From Pagrus major (lineage: Eukaryota > Chordata > Actinopteri > Spariformes > Sparidae), in contig NC_133215.1 in assembly GCF_040436345.1 (NCBI RefSeq), forward strand, positions 23,363,806 to 23,427,805: a DNA stretch of 64,000 nt. Direction: 5' to 3'. A model generated the notes under the pieces. The model was given only the letters and a program-made list of their open reading frames with translations, was not told where the DNA came from and ran no database searches. The position numbers and the translations under genes are program-made. Each line of letters opens with the position of its first letter. Position 1 is the first letter of the stretch. Shown here piece after piece: positions 47,493-59,062 of this stretch.

Positions 47493-49499
47493 TTTTGGTG
47501 ACCTATTATGCTTTTTTGTTTTGTTCCTTTCCTTCAGTGTTTTATAGGTTCTTGTGCATGTAAAAGATCTTGAAAGTAAAAAAACACCAAAGTTAGATAG
47601 AACTGAAGTTAAGTCCACAGCAACAGAAACAGAAACTCCCACAGAAAGCACTGCTCCTGAAAAGCCTCGTCAGTAGTCTCACCTTTAATTCTGTGACTGT
47701 AACCTCACACACACACACACCCACGTACATTTAGAAATATTTGCCCTATATGTTTTATTAAAGAAGGGTCTCATGATATTAAATGAAAACACAGTCTACA
47801 TTTTCATCGAAGAAAATAAAAGCAAGAGATCCACCAACTTCACCACACAACTCTTTTGGCCTGGCATAGTGAAGATTTCAACTTGGGGTAAAATAATGTA
47901 TTTTCACATCAATTTCAAACCTCCACTGGCCTCTCCCTATTCGCAAACACTTTTCAGACAGCAAGATTTATAAATGAGGACAGCCATGAAAGACCTAATC
48001 TTGTGATTTGCATTCATTTTCAGAAGCATGAAGTGATGATACAGGATCAGGATTGTGTGTCAGAGGAGATGGTTATACTACTTTCATCAAGGAAAAGAAC
48101 TGACATCCGGCTGGATCATACATACACAATGGTCAGTGCCTGAAACGTGTATCAGGGGGATTTCAAGACAGAAACACTTCCTTTAAATGCTGCAACTGTG
48201 GAATACCTTTACAATAATTCAGAGGGACAAAAGATTTCAATGGCTCATTAGGGACAGTCTTCCTGAAATGAGATATACAATTTATTTATTGCCATTGTTC
48301 TGTTACTACACAACAAATAGCAGCCATGCTCACCTTACATTTCACCATAGCATTTGTTTTTTTTAACTTTAATTCTGTCTCATAGAGACAGATAGACAGA
48401 TAGAACTGAAATGTCAGGTCGTATTCATCTGATTTGGTTAGAAATAATTTCAAGTCAGATACACTGGAGACCTTTTACCTATATACATGCACAGTAGAAC
48501 CTCGGGAAGACTTCAGGTGAACCTCCAACCTCCAGTGTCCACCTCCAAAGTCCTGCTCAGCAGCATATTTGTGTCTAAGCTTTGTTTGATATATTCAGTA
48601 TGCGTGTGTAACTGCGAGGTCTAAAACAACACAGTCAAGAAGATAAACTTTCCTCTGTTTGGGTGCTAAAGTAGTTCACTTTCAGTGCTTTCACCTCCTC
48701 ACTCCCTCAATAAGGTGTTGACATTTTAAAGGACCTGAGTCAAGTGATTGTGAAATTTCAGAGAAGAATGTGTGTGTGAGATTAACTTGTAGTGTTACAT
48801 TCCTCAGTTATCAATACAAAGTAGACTGTGCCAGAAGTGGGGTGAGCGTTCCTATCGAAGCTCAGTATTCATACTAGATGATGTTTTGACTGATCATTAG
48901 GCTTTGCAGTAGGTATGAGGCTGTGCCGTCATAAATCTGTTTTGATTTCAGTTTTCATTAGTGCATAGTGCCTGTGCAGTTTAAATGGATTCACTGAGTT
49001 CTTGTTTGTTATGGATTTCAATTTAAAGTATCAGAAACTATGAGGGCAAATAGGAGGACACAGATGCAGCAGAAAGAGATTAAACGTGTTGAAGTTTGAA
49101 TGACCGTGGGTTTATTTCATGTACTTTATATCGGAGTCACAATGACCCTGATCGGTTTCACCATATAAACATAGCACAAATAATGTTCACTTGAAAGTAC
49201 CAAAATCAAAGGATGGTAAGTTGGGTGACCAGACGTCCTGAAGAAGCAGTTGTCCCGAATCCCAAATCCTGTCATCATTGCCCCCCCAAAAAGATGAAAC
49301 TGGAGTTTGATTAGTTATAGCTATTAGTTATAGTTATTAACCCTGTGTTCCTCAGACCACACCTAACATTTCTGTTTGGTGAGTTGCAACAGGCTTTCAA
49401 GTTTCAACACACTTTATTTCAACAGGGACAGTAATTCTGAAATGTGGATTTTAGTAACAAGACAATGGTTGTGCCAGATATCACCCACTCATTGACAAC

Positions 49500-49680
49500 A
49501 CCCTACTCACTACAGGGAGCCCTATATAGAGAACTATATAGTGAGCTCATTGGTCAAATGAAAAACACTTTTTAGGGTATAATAATTCTCACTATACATG
49601 CGGACAGCACTACAAAATGACAAACTCACTATACAGTCAACTATTTAGTGGTTAGTTAGAGATTTCAGACACAGCCAATG
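49500..49680. repeat. possible dispersed repeat with CTATATAG words
   Basis: CCCTATATAGAGAACTATAT and ACTATTTAGTGGTTAGTTAG plus ATTTCAGACACAGCC resemble a common short fish transposon with ends like CCCTATATAG and ATTTCGGACACAGCC. Low certainty. Confidence 0.35.
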
Positions 49681-49923
49681 ACCAACAGCCTTTTTTTGAT
49701 ATTACATCATGAAATTATGAGAATGTCTGTGTTGTATACATTACAGATATACAATATGTTGTATATTTTTTTAATATGGGATTAATGAATATGAAAACCA
49801 CATTTTCTACTTTCCCTTTTTGTTTTAAAACATTGAAAAGCCAGCCTAATCCAGGCCACAGTGTGATTACAGCCAACTGTAAAGCTCATAGAGTCGCCTT
49901 TTATTAAAGTCAAACCTTCCTCT

Positions 49924-50778
49924 TTAAGTGGCAACTCTGACAGGAAAGTAAGTGCTGTTATGCAAAGATGAAGCACTGTAAATAGCAGTTTTCTTATAGT
50001 TTTCTAAAACCTTCACAACGACAAAGGGAAGCAAAAGAGACACAATAATTACACAAGTGATGGTAACAATGAGCCAGAATCCTCCGGCTGGTAATGCAGA
50101 TATCAGATGTAGCGTATTGCTCTCTCTGTCATAAAGACAGTTCAGGTTGCTCTTCAGTCTGTAGACGACTTTACACCTCTGTGCATCTGTCTCGATGTCA
50201 GTGACTTTGAAAAGCTCATAGGGAGGAATCAGCACCTGGCTGGTTCCTTTCAAGGCTGAGTAAGCTGTTATGTCAGCACCAAAACATGTATATATTTCAA
50301 AACATGAAGCGTTCCGTGTGAAGTTCCTCCGATCAGAACCTAATATGAAGGTGCTGAACCGGATCAGTTTGTTAGAGATGTTCTGATTCAAGAGTGTCTC
50401 TGTTCTGTATTTTGTACTAAGACACGTCAGCTGACTGTGCTTCAGAACCTGAATGGCCTCACTAAGAGAAGAATACAGGGAGCGTGACGCAAATGTCTCC
50501 TTTAGTTGTTTTTCGGTTCTGTCTTCAGTGTCATGTTTGGACTTGACAGGTTGCAACATAACATTTGTGTACATATATATGGCAATCGAATGATGTTTCT
50601 CCATGTAGATGTGTACAGGCTCTCTAGATTTTTGCTCTGCATTGCTCCAAGCTTTGCTGAAGTTTGTGCTGGTATCCCATGTCTGCATTATGGCTTTATC
50701 AGTCACAACCATAGCTTTGGCTCTGCAGTCGTCATCCATGTCGTCATTCACGTTGAAGTTCAGATCCTGAGTAGAATG
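49924..50778 (-). CDS. ART gene A, main exon
   Basis: Acceptor CTCCTTTCAG before 50778, then HSTQDLNFN and VNDDMDDDC, so no ATG is needed here. Stop at 49924-49926. Encodes the whole ART domain and the C-terminal transmembrane segment. Conserved Cys residues of the family (DDDC, SCFEIYTC, NLNC) are all present, so the fold should be stable. Confidence 0.9.
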   Translation of the reverse strand, partial: HSTQDLNFNVNDDMDDDCRAKAMVVTDKAIMQTWDTSTNFSKAWSNAEQKSREPVHIYMEKHHSIAIYMYTNVMLQPVKSKHDTEDRTEKQLKETFASRSLYSSLSEAIQVLKHSQLTCLSTKYRTETLLNQNISNKLIRFSTFILGSDRRNFTRNASCFEIYTCFGADITAYSALKGTSQVLIPPYELFKVTDIETDAQRCKVVYRLKSNLNCLYDRESNTLHLISALPAGGFWLIVTITCVIIVSLLLPFVVVKVLENYKKTAIYSASSLHNSTYFPVRVAT

Positions 50779-51168
50779 CTGAAAGGAGAGGGGTGTTGTT
50801 CAGTATTTGTCCAGTAGATGGAAACCTACACTAAATGAACAGTATTAAACTGGAACAGTCCATAGTTTTCCTTAACAAACAATTATGGCTTTCAGAATCT
50901 TTGACTGTGCACACTTTAGATTAGAACAATATGTTTTTTTAAACACTATCTCTGATCAGTAGCTCCTTTTATATTTTGGTTAAGTCTTCTAAATCGATGT
51001 CATATGCATTGTGTTCAATAAATAGCTTACCTCTCCAACAATATCCTGCCAGCTGAGTGTCAGATATACGACAACAAACATGAGCAGTCCCACCAAAAGA
51101 ACAAGAGATGTGATAGCACAAGCAGATAATGTTGTTCTCTGACATGCTTGCCTCTCCCAGGAAGGCAT
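49924..51168 (-). CDS. ecto-ADP-ribosyltransferase-like gene A, likely pseudoenzyme, membrane-anchored
   Basis: Two coding exons, 51031-51168 (46 codons) and 49924-50778, joined in phase 0, 330 residues. The fold is that of vertebrate arginine-specific mono-ADP-ribosyltransferases: DDMDDDC near the start, LSEAIQVLKH, KYRTE, ASCFEIYTCFGADITAYSAL and VLIPPYELFKVTDIE. N-terminal exon: a short basic tail and a transmembrane helix (TSLVLLVGLLMFVVVYLTL), a signal anchor rather than a cleaved peptide. A second hydrophobic segment (FWLIVTITCVIIVSLLLPFV, about 278-300) precedes a short tail. Of the R-S-ExE catalytic signature only Arg171 stays; the S-T-S position reads FILGSD (190-195) and ExE is T-S-Q (225-227). 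NAD glycohydrolase or transferase activity is therefore unlikely. Divergent partner of gene B. Confidence 0.88.
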
Positions 51169-51175
51169 GTTGCAT
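51031..51175 (-). CDS. ART gene A, anchor exon
   Basis: Begins after CTCTGTTCCAG at 51175 with ATGCAACATGCC. The second ATG (51168) is in frame with the main exon and gives MPSWERQACQ, the helix and LSWQDIVGE, exactly 46 codons as in gene B, so I choose it. The upstream ATG at 51175 reads a different frame. Donor GTAAGC. Confidence 0.85.
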
Positions 51176-52660
<1,485 letters not shown>

Positions 52661-52800
52661 ATATGAAGTTTTGCAAAGGACCAGTGCATGTGCGGAAGTC
52701 AGTGAGAAACCGGACAAGCCTCTGTGTGTTGTTGGTGGTGGCATTCCTCTTGTATCATGACCCATTTCTACTCCTCTGGTGGTCTCAGAAACCTGCTGAG
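52661..52800 (+). CDS. ART gene B, anchor exon
   Basis: Acceptor TTCATTCAG at 52660, ATG at 52663, donor GTAGGT. 46 codons in phase 0, identical in length to the anchor exon of gene A. Confidence 0.85.
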
Positions 52801-53859
52801 GTAGGTGACAGCGCTTTCTTTGCACAGTTTACCTGCTCAGATTCAGTCAGTCATCACAAATAGATTTTTTTCCTGCCGATTGACATTGAATATTCTGAAC
52901 CTTCTGTAATTGTTGGTTTGCTCACTGTAGCTGTGTCTTATCTGTCACTGCAGAAACCTAAGACTGGCGGTGTACATCTGGATATGGCAACAGAGTCCAT
53001 TGATGACATGTACGATGGCTGCCGATCTGAGACAGCCTCTGTGATTGACGTGTTTGGCGTGTACGAGTGGCATGTCAACAGAAACTTCAGTTATGCCTGG
53101 GCTGCAGTTGAAAGACTTGCAAAGAAACCTGTGCACAAGAACCTGACTGAAGAGCACGCTATAGTTCTGTACATGTACACCAAAATTAAAAATATCAAAC
53201 GAGATTTCAACAAAGCAGTGAAAACGGGGAAACACAAGTACAGCACTTATGGGTTTAAGTTCCACTATTTCTACTTTTACCTGACTGATGCTGTTCAAGT
53301 TCTGCGTCACAATCAGACGTCGTGCAGAACCAGCTATCACAGGACACGGAAACAGTTTGACCACAATGTCATCAACACGAACATGCGCTTTGGGGCTTTC
53401 ACTTGGGCAGCTTCAAGCAAGCAGTCCTTTGAATTTAATGGCAATGTGTCATGTTTTGAGATTCATTCATGCTTTGGTGCTGATATAACATATTACTCTG
53501 CTTCAAACCAAATGGGACAGGTGCTGATTCCTCCCTATGAGGTCTTCACAGTCACTGATGTCCTGACAAATGACCCATGGTGCAATGTGGTCTACAAGCT
53601 ACAGAGCACCAAAATACCAAGGAGAGATTTAAATTGTAATTTGAATCGAAGACAAAAGCAATTATATTTTGCAACATTTTCAACACAAAACACTCAAATT
53701 CAAGCAGGAAGTGTTGGGATGGTGTTGATATGGCTAATGCTATTGACTATTATTTCTTTAGTTCTTGTAAAACGCAAGCAGAAGTGCTTTGTGGCTGCAG
53801 TGCTGGGTTCTCTGTTGGTGCTACTGATTGTTCTGCTGATGTTGAAAGTTAGCCATTGA
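52663..53859 (+). CDS. ecto-ADP-ribosyltransferase-like gene B, likely pseudoenzyme, membrane-anchored
   Basis: Exons 52663-52800 (46 codons) and 52954-53859 join in phase 0 for 347 residues. N-terminal exon: basic tail MKFCKGPVHVRKSVRNR and hydrophobic LCVLLVVAFLLYHDPFLLLW, a signal anchor. ART domain: SIDDMYDGC, RNFSYAWAAVE, LTDAVQVLRH, SCFEIHSCFGADITYYSA, VLIPPYEVFTVTD. All three catalytic signatures are altered: the usual Tyr-Arg is Tyr-His (174-175), the S-T-S region is FTWAASS (195-201) and ExE is M-G-Q (233-235). The C terminus has two hydrophobic stretches (VGMVLIWLMLLTIISLVLV and VAAVLGSLLVLLIVLLML) separated by KRKQK. Probably a non-catalytic surface protein, sister to gene A. AATAAA at 53933. 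Confidence 0.88.
52954..53859 (+). CDS. ART gene B, main exon
   Basis: Acceptor TGTCACTGCAG, then KPKTGGVHLDMATESIDD, stop TGA at 53857-53859. The open frame continues upstream into the intron, but those codons are not part of the protein. Confidence 0.92.
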   Translation, partial: KPKTGGVHLDMATESIDDMYDGCRSETASVIDVFGVYEWHVNRNFSYAWAAVERLAKKPVHKNLTEEHAIVLYMYTKIKNIKRDFNKAVKTGKHKYSTYGFKFHYFYFYLTDAVQVLRHNQTSCRTSYHRTRKQFDHNVINTNMRFGAFTWAASSKQSFEFNGNVSCFEIHSCFGADITYYSASNQMGQVLIPPYEVFTVTDVLTNDPWCNVVYKLQSTKIPRRDLNCNLNRRQKQLYFATFSTQNTQIQAGSVGMVLIWLMLLTIISLVLVKRKQKCFVAAVLGSLLVLLIVLLMLKVSH

Positions 53860-53932
53860 GAAGGGTGATGTAATGTTAATCAATGTTTTTCCTTGAGATA
53901 AGTCAGAAATTACGTTTGTGAAGTGATGGGGC

Positions 53933-53938
53933 AATAAA
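53933..53938 (+). terminator. polyadenylation signal of ART gene B
   Basis: AATAAA 74 bases after the stop codon. Confidence 0.6.
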
Positions 53939-55210
53939 AATGTTACCTTTTCCAGTTTTATGAGGTCAACCTGTGCACAATAATGCCAAAAAATGAAAAC
54001 TCATATTATGTTGATTATTGATATACATTTTTTTAACACAACTAATATTTATACGTCAAAATATTAAATTAAAGATTTGCTTAATGTTTGATTTTGCAGC
54101 TCAACAAATTTCACAGAAGCACAAGTTGGCTGACTAAAACTATGTTTACATTTTCTGTAAGGATGCGTTATTATGGATCATACTGGTTTTCTTGCAAGAC
54201 CCGCACTACACTGTCTCTGATGGCTTGCTCCTATTGTTTTTGTATGCCGAAACCTTCAACAGCTTTGTGGTCCTGGTATGCTAAATACATCGAGCAAGTT
54301 TTTTGATTGGGGAAACACGAGAAGTTCACCAGAGAGGTGCCCTTTTACTTCACTGGACAACCAGAGGGAGGTCAGTGGGTCACGATGGTTTGTAAATCAA
54401 ACAGCCAGCAGCAGAGCTGACGCAGCAGATTGTGAGCTTAAGTTTCCTGAGTAAACACGCTTACCTCTTAGGATGTCACAGCTGCAGTGTCTCTGGGCTA
54501 GTTCAGTGGATCTGCAGCAGGGCAGACCGTTGGCAGCCCCCCTTGTGGACACCCAGCCTGTTTGCTCTGCCTAGCCCAGAGACACTCTACATATTTAAGG
54601 AGCATTTTTACATAAACATATTTTACAGCATATAGATCATTATATATTTTTTATTTTTGTATGAATTTATTTTTATGTATTTTTTTACTCAAAACATCTG
54701 GTGGCCCAATTAAACCTCACCGTGGGCCAACTTTGGGCTGCAGGCCCAACTTGGTCAGTCCTAGTAGAAAATGCAACTAATCAGAGGCGGAGTACTGCAG
54801 GTCTTAGGGTTAGTCTGCAGAGCTATTCCCAACATGGTACCACAGTTTAAACTATCATGTTTACAATAACTACAGCACTGTATGAAAGCAATATTGATGA
54901 TACATGATATAGTAAGTTATTCTGTAAGTAACTTATCACTATTATTTACATTTTTGAGACAAATTGTCATTACTGAAGAATATTTTGTGCTATTTTCTAT
55001 TTTCCCTGTATCTGTATATCACACGCTCTTCTGTTTATCTTGTGTCTTGCACTAACTGTACAGCATGTTAAGTTATGATGTCCTTTCATCATGTAAATCA
55101 CCACATATTTTACTATAAATAAAAAAAAGGAAATTGATCATCAATTTTTTTTTTTTTTTTACATTTATTATATGTTTGGGGCTGAAAAGATAAAGGACAA
55201 TGATACAGTG
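53939..55210. other. intergenic region between ART B and ART C
   Basis: AT-rich, with a probable hAT-like element remnant at 54487-54764. No coding exon supported. Confidence 0.65.
54487..54764. mobile_element. probable hAT-like MITE remnant
   Basis: GTGTCTCTGGGCTAG (54487-54501) and its perfect reverse complement (54571-54585) form a 15-bp stem. Downstream, ACCGTGGGCCAACTTTGGGC plus TGCAGGCCCAACTTGGTCAG resembles the end of hAT-type elements that read CTGACCAAGTTGGGCC on the other strand. The link between the two parts is inference. Confidence 0.45.
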
Positions 55211-55281
55211 GGCTTGTCAAAGGTCACTGTGTGTCTGAAGAAATGACCCTGCATGTTCACTGATTCCTTGTCTTGGCTCAT
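55211..55281 (+). repeat. upstream block of ART gene C, duplicated at 63791
   Basis: TTGTCAAAGGTCACTG, CCCTGCATGTTCACTGATT and GGCTCAT recur in the same order and spacing at 63791-63863 (TTGTCTAAGGTCACTG, CCCTGGATGTACACTGATT, AGACTCAT). It lies about 0.2 kb before the presumed first exon of gene C. Confidence 0.75.
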
Positions 55282-55399
55282 CTTAGGTACAACTGCATGA
55301 TTCCCAGATGCACAGACTCGTATAATTCATCAAAATCAAAGAGGAATAATCTGTAGTGCAGTCCCCATGAAGGTCCCACCCCTGATTGGAATGACCTGC

Positions 55400-55476
55400 A
55401 GCTGGTGAAAGGCAAGCTTCACACTTAGCCTGCAAGTCACCAATGAAGCACTTCACCATGCGAGAACTGAACTGTG
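55400..55476 (+). promoter_or_regulatory. possible noncoding first exon of ART gene C with a small upstream ORF
   Basis: CTGTG followed by GTAAGT at 55477 is a good donor, and TGTGTGCAG ends at 55682. After splicing, ATG at 55443 reads 13 codons (MKHFTMRELNCGF) and stops just before the true start at 55702. The left boundary is not known. Prediction from signals. Confidence 0.4.
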
Positions 55477-55701
55477 GTAAGTGGATAAAAATGTGTATTT
55501 TTTGCTTGTTAAAACTAAATTGAAAACAAATGTTAAGGAGTGCACTTTAAGGCCTATTTCAATCCATCCAATTAAGTTTTACCGATTATTTTCACATTAA
55601 AGAAATTGAAATTACTCAGCAAGGTTAGAGTGGATTCGTAGCTGACAAATGAATTTACTGAGAGAGGTATTTTTGTGTGCAGGTTTCTGAGCTGGTGGAA
55701 G

Positions 55702-55767
55702 ATGGCAATGATAGCAGTTTGGGCAGCAGTGCTAATGGCATATGGAGCCTCTATAGGATTTACAAAG
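55702..55767 (+). CDS. ART gene C, signal-peptide exon
   Basis: ATG preceded by GGTGGAAG, 22 codons, ends ACA AAG before GTAGTG. Frame differs from the longer open frame overlapping it. Hydrophobic core AVWAAVLMAYGA. Confidence 0.85.
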
Positions 55768-56600
55768 GTAGTGTGAATGCTGTGTACTGTAGGATAGATT
55801 ATCACCAAGTAAGATTTTCCCATTGTCTCATTGTTTCTAACATTTTTCAGAACTGTGCAGAACCCAGTTTAAAAGTTCCACTGGATTTAGCTCCAAACGC
55901 TGTAGATGACATGTACACTGGCTGCAAAGACAAGATGGAGTACAGGGTAAAGAAGGAGTACCTGCAGAATGAGAAAAACAGAGATAAAAACTTCACTCTG
56001 GCCTGGGACGAAGCAGAAAAATACTACAACAAAAAATGGAAGCGTAAGAAGCGACCTTCCACCTCCCTGGGAAAAGAGCAGATCATGGCTATTTATGTTT
56101 ATACCCTCAACAAACCAAAAATCTATCTTGATTTCAATGATGCAGTTCGAACCCAGAGGTCTAAGTACAAGACCACATTCAGGTATCACACACTTCACTT
56201 CTTCCTGACTGACGCCCTTCAAACCCTTAACGCTCGCAAACCAGAAGCAGAAAGATGTCTCACTGGCTACCGCCGAGTCAACAGCTACTTTAGCCAAGAT
56301 GTTCTCAACAAGGAGATTCGCTTTGGCTCTTTTACCTCCAGCTCAATGGGATTGTACCCCAGCGCTGACAGATTTGGAGACAAGTCATGCTTTGAGATTG
56401 TCACATGCTCTGGAGCAGACGTCTCGCTGTACTCTAAGCTCGGGGAGTTGGAGAGAGAAGTGCTGATTCCTCCTTATGAAGTCTTCAAAGTGACAAAGAT
56501 AGAGAGGAGATCTGAGCAGAAGAGTCTTCCATGTGAGGTGGTGTACAAAGTGAAAAGCACGGGGAAAACTCTGTCCAACACTAATTGTGTCCTTTTCTGA
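55702..56600 (+). CDS. secreted ecto-ADP-ribosyltransferase gene C, intact ExE
   Basis: Exons 55702-55767 (22 codons) and 55851-56600 join in phase 0 for 271 residues; the intron is only 83 nt. Signal peptide MAMIAVWAAVLMAYGASIGF. ART domain: NAVDDMYTGCKDKM, FTLAWDEAEKY, MAIYVYTL, LHFFLTDALQTL, TGYRRV (Arg163), RFGSFTSSS (183-187), SCFEIVTCSGADVSLYS and ExE as ERE (223-225) in EREVLIPPYEVFKV. The R-S-ExE signature of arginine-specific enzymes is complete. It ends SNTNCVLF with no hydrophobic tail, so it should be secreted, as in the ART5 type. A longer open frame reads through the intron in the wrong frame; the signal peptide decides the correct start. AATAAA at 56838. Confidence 0.92.
55851..56600 (+). 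CDS. ART gene C, main exon
   Basis: Acceptor TTTTTCAG, then NCAEPSLKVPLDLAPNAVDD; 249 codons plus TGA (56598-56600). A Lys-rich insertion (NKKWKRKKRPS) sits before the first domain helix. Confidence 0.94.
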   Translation, partial: NCAEPSLKVPLDLAPNAVDDMYTGCKDKMEYRVKKEYLQNEKNRDKNFTLAWDEAEKYYNKKWKRKKRPSTSLGKEQIMAIYVYTLNKPKIYLDFNDAVRTQRSKYKTTFRYHTLHFFLTDALQTLNARKPEAERCLTGYRRVNSYFSQDVLNKEIRFGSFTSSSMGLYPSADRFGDKSCFEIVTCSGADVSLYSKLGELEREVLIPPYEVFKVTKIERRSEQKSLPCEVVYKVKSTGKTLSNTNCVLF

Positions 56601-56837
56601 TAAGCAGTCTTTGACATTTAATATTTGATGTTAACAAAATAATAACAAATCTGTGGGCTGGACCAGAGTAGTGAATTCACATGTCTGATATGTTTGTAGA
56701 TATGATAAATCTTATGACATCATTTGACTATTTGTTGGATGAATGAAAAAAAATCCTAAAATCTGGTAAAAATGTTCAAACAAGCTTTGTTTCACAAATT
56801 TGACCTGTTTGTTTAATGCCTTTCCTTGCATGCATAA

Positions 56838-56850
56838 AATAAATAATAAA
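56838..56850 (+). terminator. polyadenylation signals of ART gene C
   Basis: Two overlapping AATAAA signals at 56838-56843 and 56845-56850, about 240 bases after the stop. Confidence 0.6.
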
Positions 56851-57880
56851 CATGCAAACGTGTATGAACAGAGTAAAATGACTTGAATGTGTTTGTGGTT
56901 GAAAGGCCTGAAATTGGAGACTGAGTAGATATGAGCCATTGGGAATTGTGTCACCCAAGTCACCATTATTTGTGTGTGAAATTCAAACTGTTGTATATAA
57001 GTAGCTGTTATTTGTTCATTTAACATGCTATTTGTGATCTTTAACCTGATCAAAGAAAGTGTGAGAGGTAGTCAATCTCTCTGATGGGGGAGGGGGGTGA
57101 CATAGTATATCAGAGAAAGCCAATAAAAATGTTACGAGCCTCCAGTAACTGATCTCCTCCCCCATTTAGATTTTCATTGTTCGAGGAAGTAGTCTCCCTT
57201 TTAATTTGAATATTTCTAGTGAATACAGCATACATATCTGATATACAATAGCTTGCGGTAGGTTGAGAGGCAAAAATTCTTACATGGGTAAATTCAAAAC
57301 TGTCACTAACAGAAATTAAGGTTAAAATGCTGAACTTCAAACTTTATCTAAGTTTTTATTAATGTAAATTAAACAAATAACTTTATTTGCCCAACTTACT
57401 ATGAAGCACGATATGGTGTAACCAGGGTAACTTCAGGATTAATCCTGGGTTTTCAGGACTGTGGTTCAACTTCTGACCAACACTTATAAAAGCACATCTG
57501 ACCAATCAATCAACCCATTTTTTGGCTCATGCACTTGCATGATGTACATGCATGTGCACATTCTTGCCGATGGTTTCACACTATTCCACTAATCTACAGC
57601 TGGTAGTGAAGCTCCAAGAAATGTTGCAATGCACCAACAAAGGCAGTAAAGAAGAGGACTGCTAGTAAACATGGATGTAAACAATGCTTTGCAAAGTCAT
57701 TCAACATGATTCTTAGAGCTCAGGGATACAGTCATTGAGATTTGGTGTGCTGAATGTAAACATAACAGTTGTTAGTTTACAAGAAAACTCCATTTGGCAC
57801 ATTTAAGTTTTGGTTTAATAGTACCGCTGCTTTAATATTTTACATTCACTATGGTTAGGGTTAGGGTTAGCCAACATCTC
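56851..57880. other. intergenic region after ART C
   Basis: AT-rich, no gene recognised. A short run of three TTAGGG-like units lies at about 57852-57869. Confidence 0.65.
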
Positions 57881-57881
57881 T

Positions 57882-58880
57882 GTAGTAGTTTGCTGGTTGA
57901 CTGCATCCTAGTTTGCATATGGGGCCCTGGTTGTGCCTCATATCTGGTTCATAGCAAACATGTAAATTCGTGTTGTATCTTTCGATCTTTTCTCTTGAAA
58001 GTGACAGAGTTCAGAGAAGGGAGACTATTGTTCCTGCTGTGAGTCACTGTAAGATTTCCAGATAACTTTAAAAAAATGCATAACGAATGAATGTGTTAGA
58101 GGTCATCAAAATTGAGGTTAAGGTCTACTGTCCATTTATTGGTTGGTTTGGCGTGTGTGTAGTACAAGGTACTACAAGGTAGGCTTAATGCAAAAATGAG
58201 ACAGTGTTTTCTTAATAATGAGAGACCAGGGTTTTGCAAGTATTGAAGATAAATATATTTGGTGGAGCCTGGTGCTGCATTTCAACTTGTGGGATAGTCC
58301 AAGTTGTTGGAGCAGCTATTTGAAAGTCATGACGAGTTTTTAAGGTGCAACAGTGTGCATGTTTATTTATGGCTGGTCCTGAAACTGTAGCCTCACAGAA
58401 GGGATGAGTATTCACAACCTCCAGGTAGGAGAACCTTTCTTTTACATTTTTAGAATGTGAAATGCTGTTTTTTATGTCTGAAAGCAAAGTCAGCATCAAT
58501 GAATGTGTCATTTTATGTTTATTTCTAATGCTTTCTTCCTGATTGTCTGACTTACATGAACCCAGAAATCTAAGAGTTATAACATACTCAGCTCTTTCAT
58601 GATGCAAAAAGTTCAACCTTTATTTTTTTTATCAGTGCAAATCAAAACAAAACATTAATTTGCACAAAACTGGGTGCAGTGTTGTATTGAATGACATTAA
58701 AACTTGCAAACATCCAACAGAAAGATGTCTGGCTTCACAGTGAAAGGTTACTCAAAAAGAGGAACTGAATCTTTTGCCTCCAGCTTAGTGCATTGCTACC
58801 ACAGTGCTGACACTGTAGATTAGCTTTGAATTTTCATACAGTCTGGCTCAGATAACTAGCCGTACTCTAAGACTGCAGGG
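57882..58880 (+). pseudogene. ART pseudogene between genes C and D
   Basis: 58692-58880 aligns by eye with gene C's main exon: GCAAAC, CAGAAAGATGTCT, TCTTTTGCCTCCAGCT, a TTG-ACCaCAGtGCTGACA phrase, CTTTGAaTTtTCA and GTACTCTAAG occur in the same order and spacing as in gene C (TCTTTTACCTCCAGCT, ACCCCAGCGCTGACA, TTTGAGATTGTCA, GTACTCTAAG). The frame is broken by in-frame stops and small deletions, and the ExE segment is missing. Upstream, TTGCTGGTTGACTGC with AGTTTGCAT at about 57888-57920 repeats sequence found upstream of gene D's signal exon (about 60783-60820), so the relic probably starts there. The 5' boundary is inferred. Confidence 0.7.
58327..58382 (+). repeat. diverged direct repeat, copy 1 (partner 59009-59062)
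   Basis: GTCATGACGAGTTTTTAAGG plus TGCAAC and GTTTATTTA matches GTCATGAAGAGTGTTTAGGG plus TGCAAT and GTTTATTTA 680 bases later. A local duplication within the ART cluster. Confidence 0.6.
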
Positions 58881-59008
58881 TTGTAAAGGTAAGCCCTAAT
58901 GTTTCTTTTTATGGCTATGTTTCACTTGCAAAACTGTCATGATGATATAGTAATGATATGACCCTGATATTGTCTTAGCTTACATCCAATATATATAAAC
59001 TGGTTTAA

Positions 59009-59062
59009 GGTCATGAAGAGTGTTTAGGGTGCAATAATGCACAGGTTTATTTAGAGGGTCTG
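59009..59062 (+). repeat. diverged direct repeat, copy 2
   Basis: Partner of the block at 58327-58382. Its presence on both sides of the ART relic suggests the relic lies inside a duplicated segment. Confidence 0.6.

Larger units (their letters stand above)
45989..49923. other. region between vwa7-like gene and ART gene A
   Basis: Holds the possible vwa7 promoter, a dispersed repeat (47222-47492) and a second possible repeat (49500-49680, with CCCTATATAGAGAACTATAT and related text). No coding sequence supported; a 124-codon open frame at 47173-47547 lies within the repeat. Confidence 0.7.

Noticed and set aside
47173-47547. 124-codon open frame on the plus strand
   Set aside because: Lies across a dispersed repeat and is not conserved coding sequence as far as visible.
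52945-53364. 139-codon open frame antisense to ART gene B
   Set aside because: Shadow of the main exon on the opposite strand, as is the 136-codon frame antisense to gene C.
57852-57869. Telomere-like (TTAGGG)n
   Set aside because: Only about three units, an expected chance or interstitial occurrence; the AGGGTTAGCCCTAACCCT word at about 3170 is likewise too short.
58212-58616. 134-codon open frame on the minus strand
   Set aside because: No recognisable domain; overlaps duplicated noncoding sequence and the region upstream of an ART relic on the other strand.
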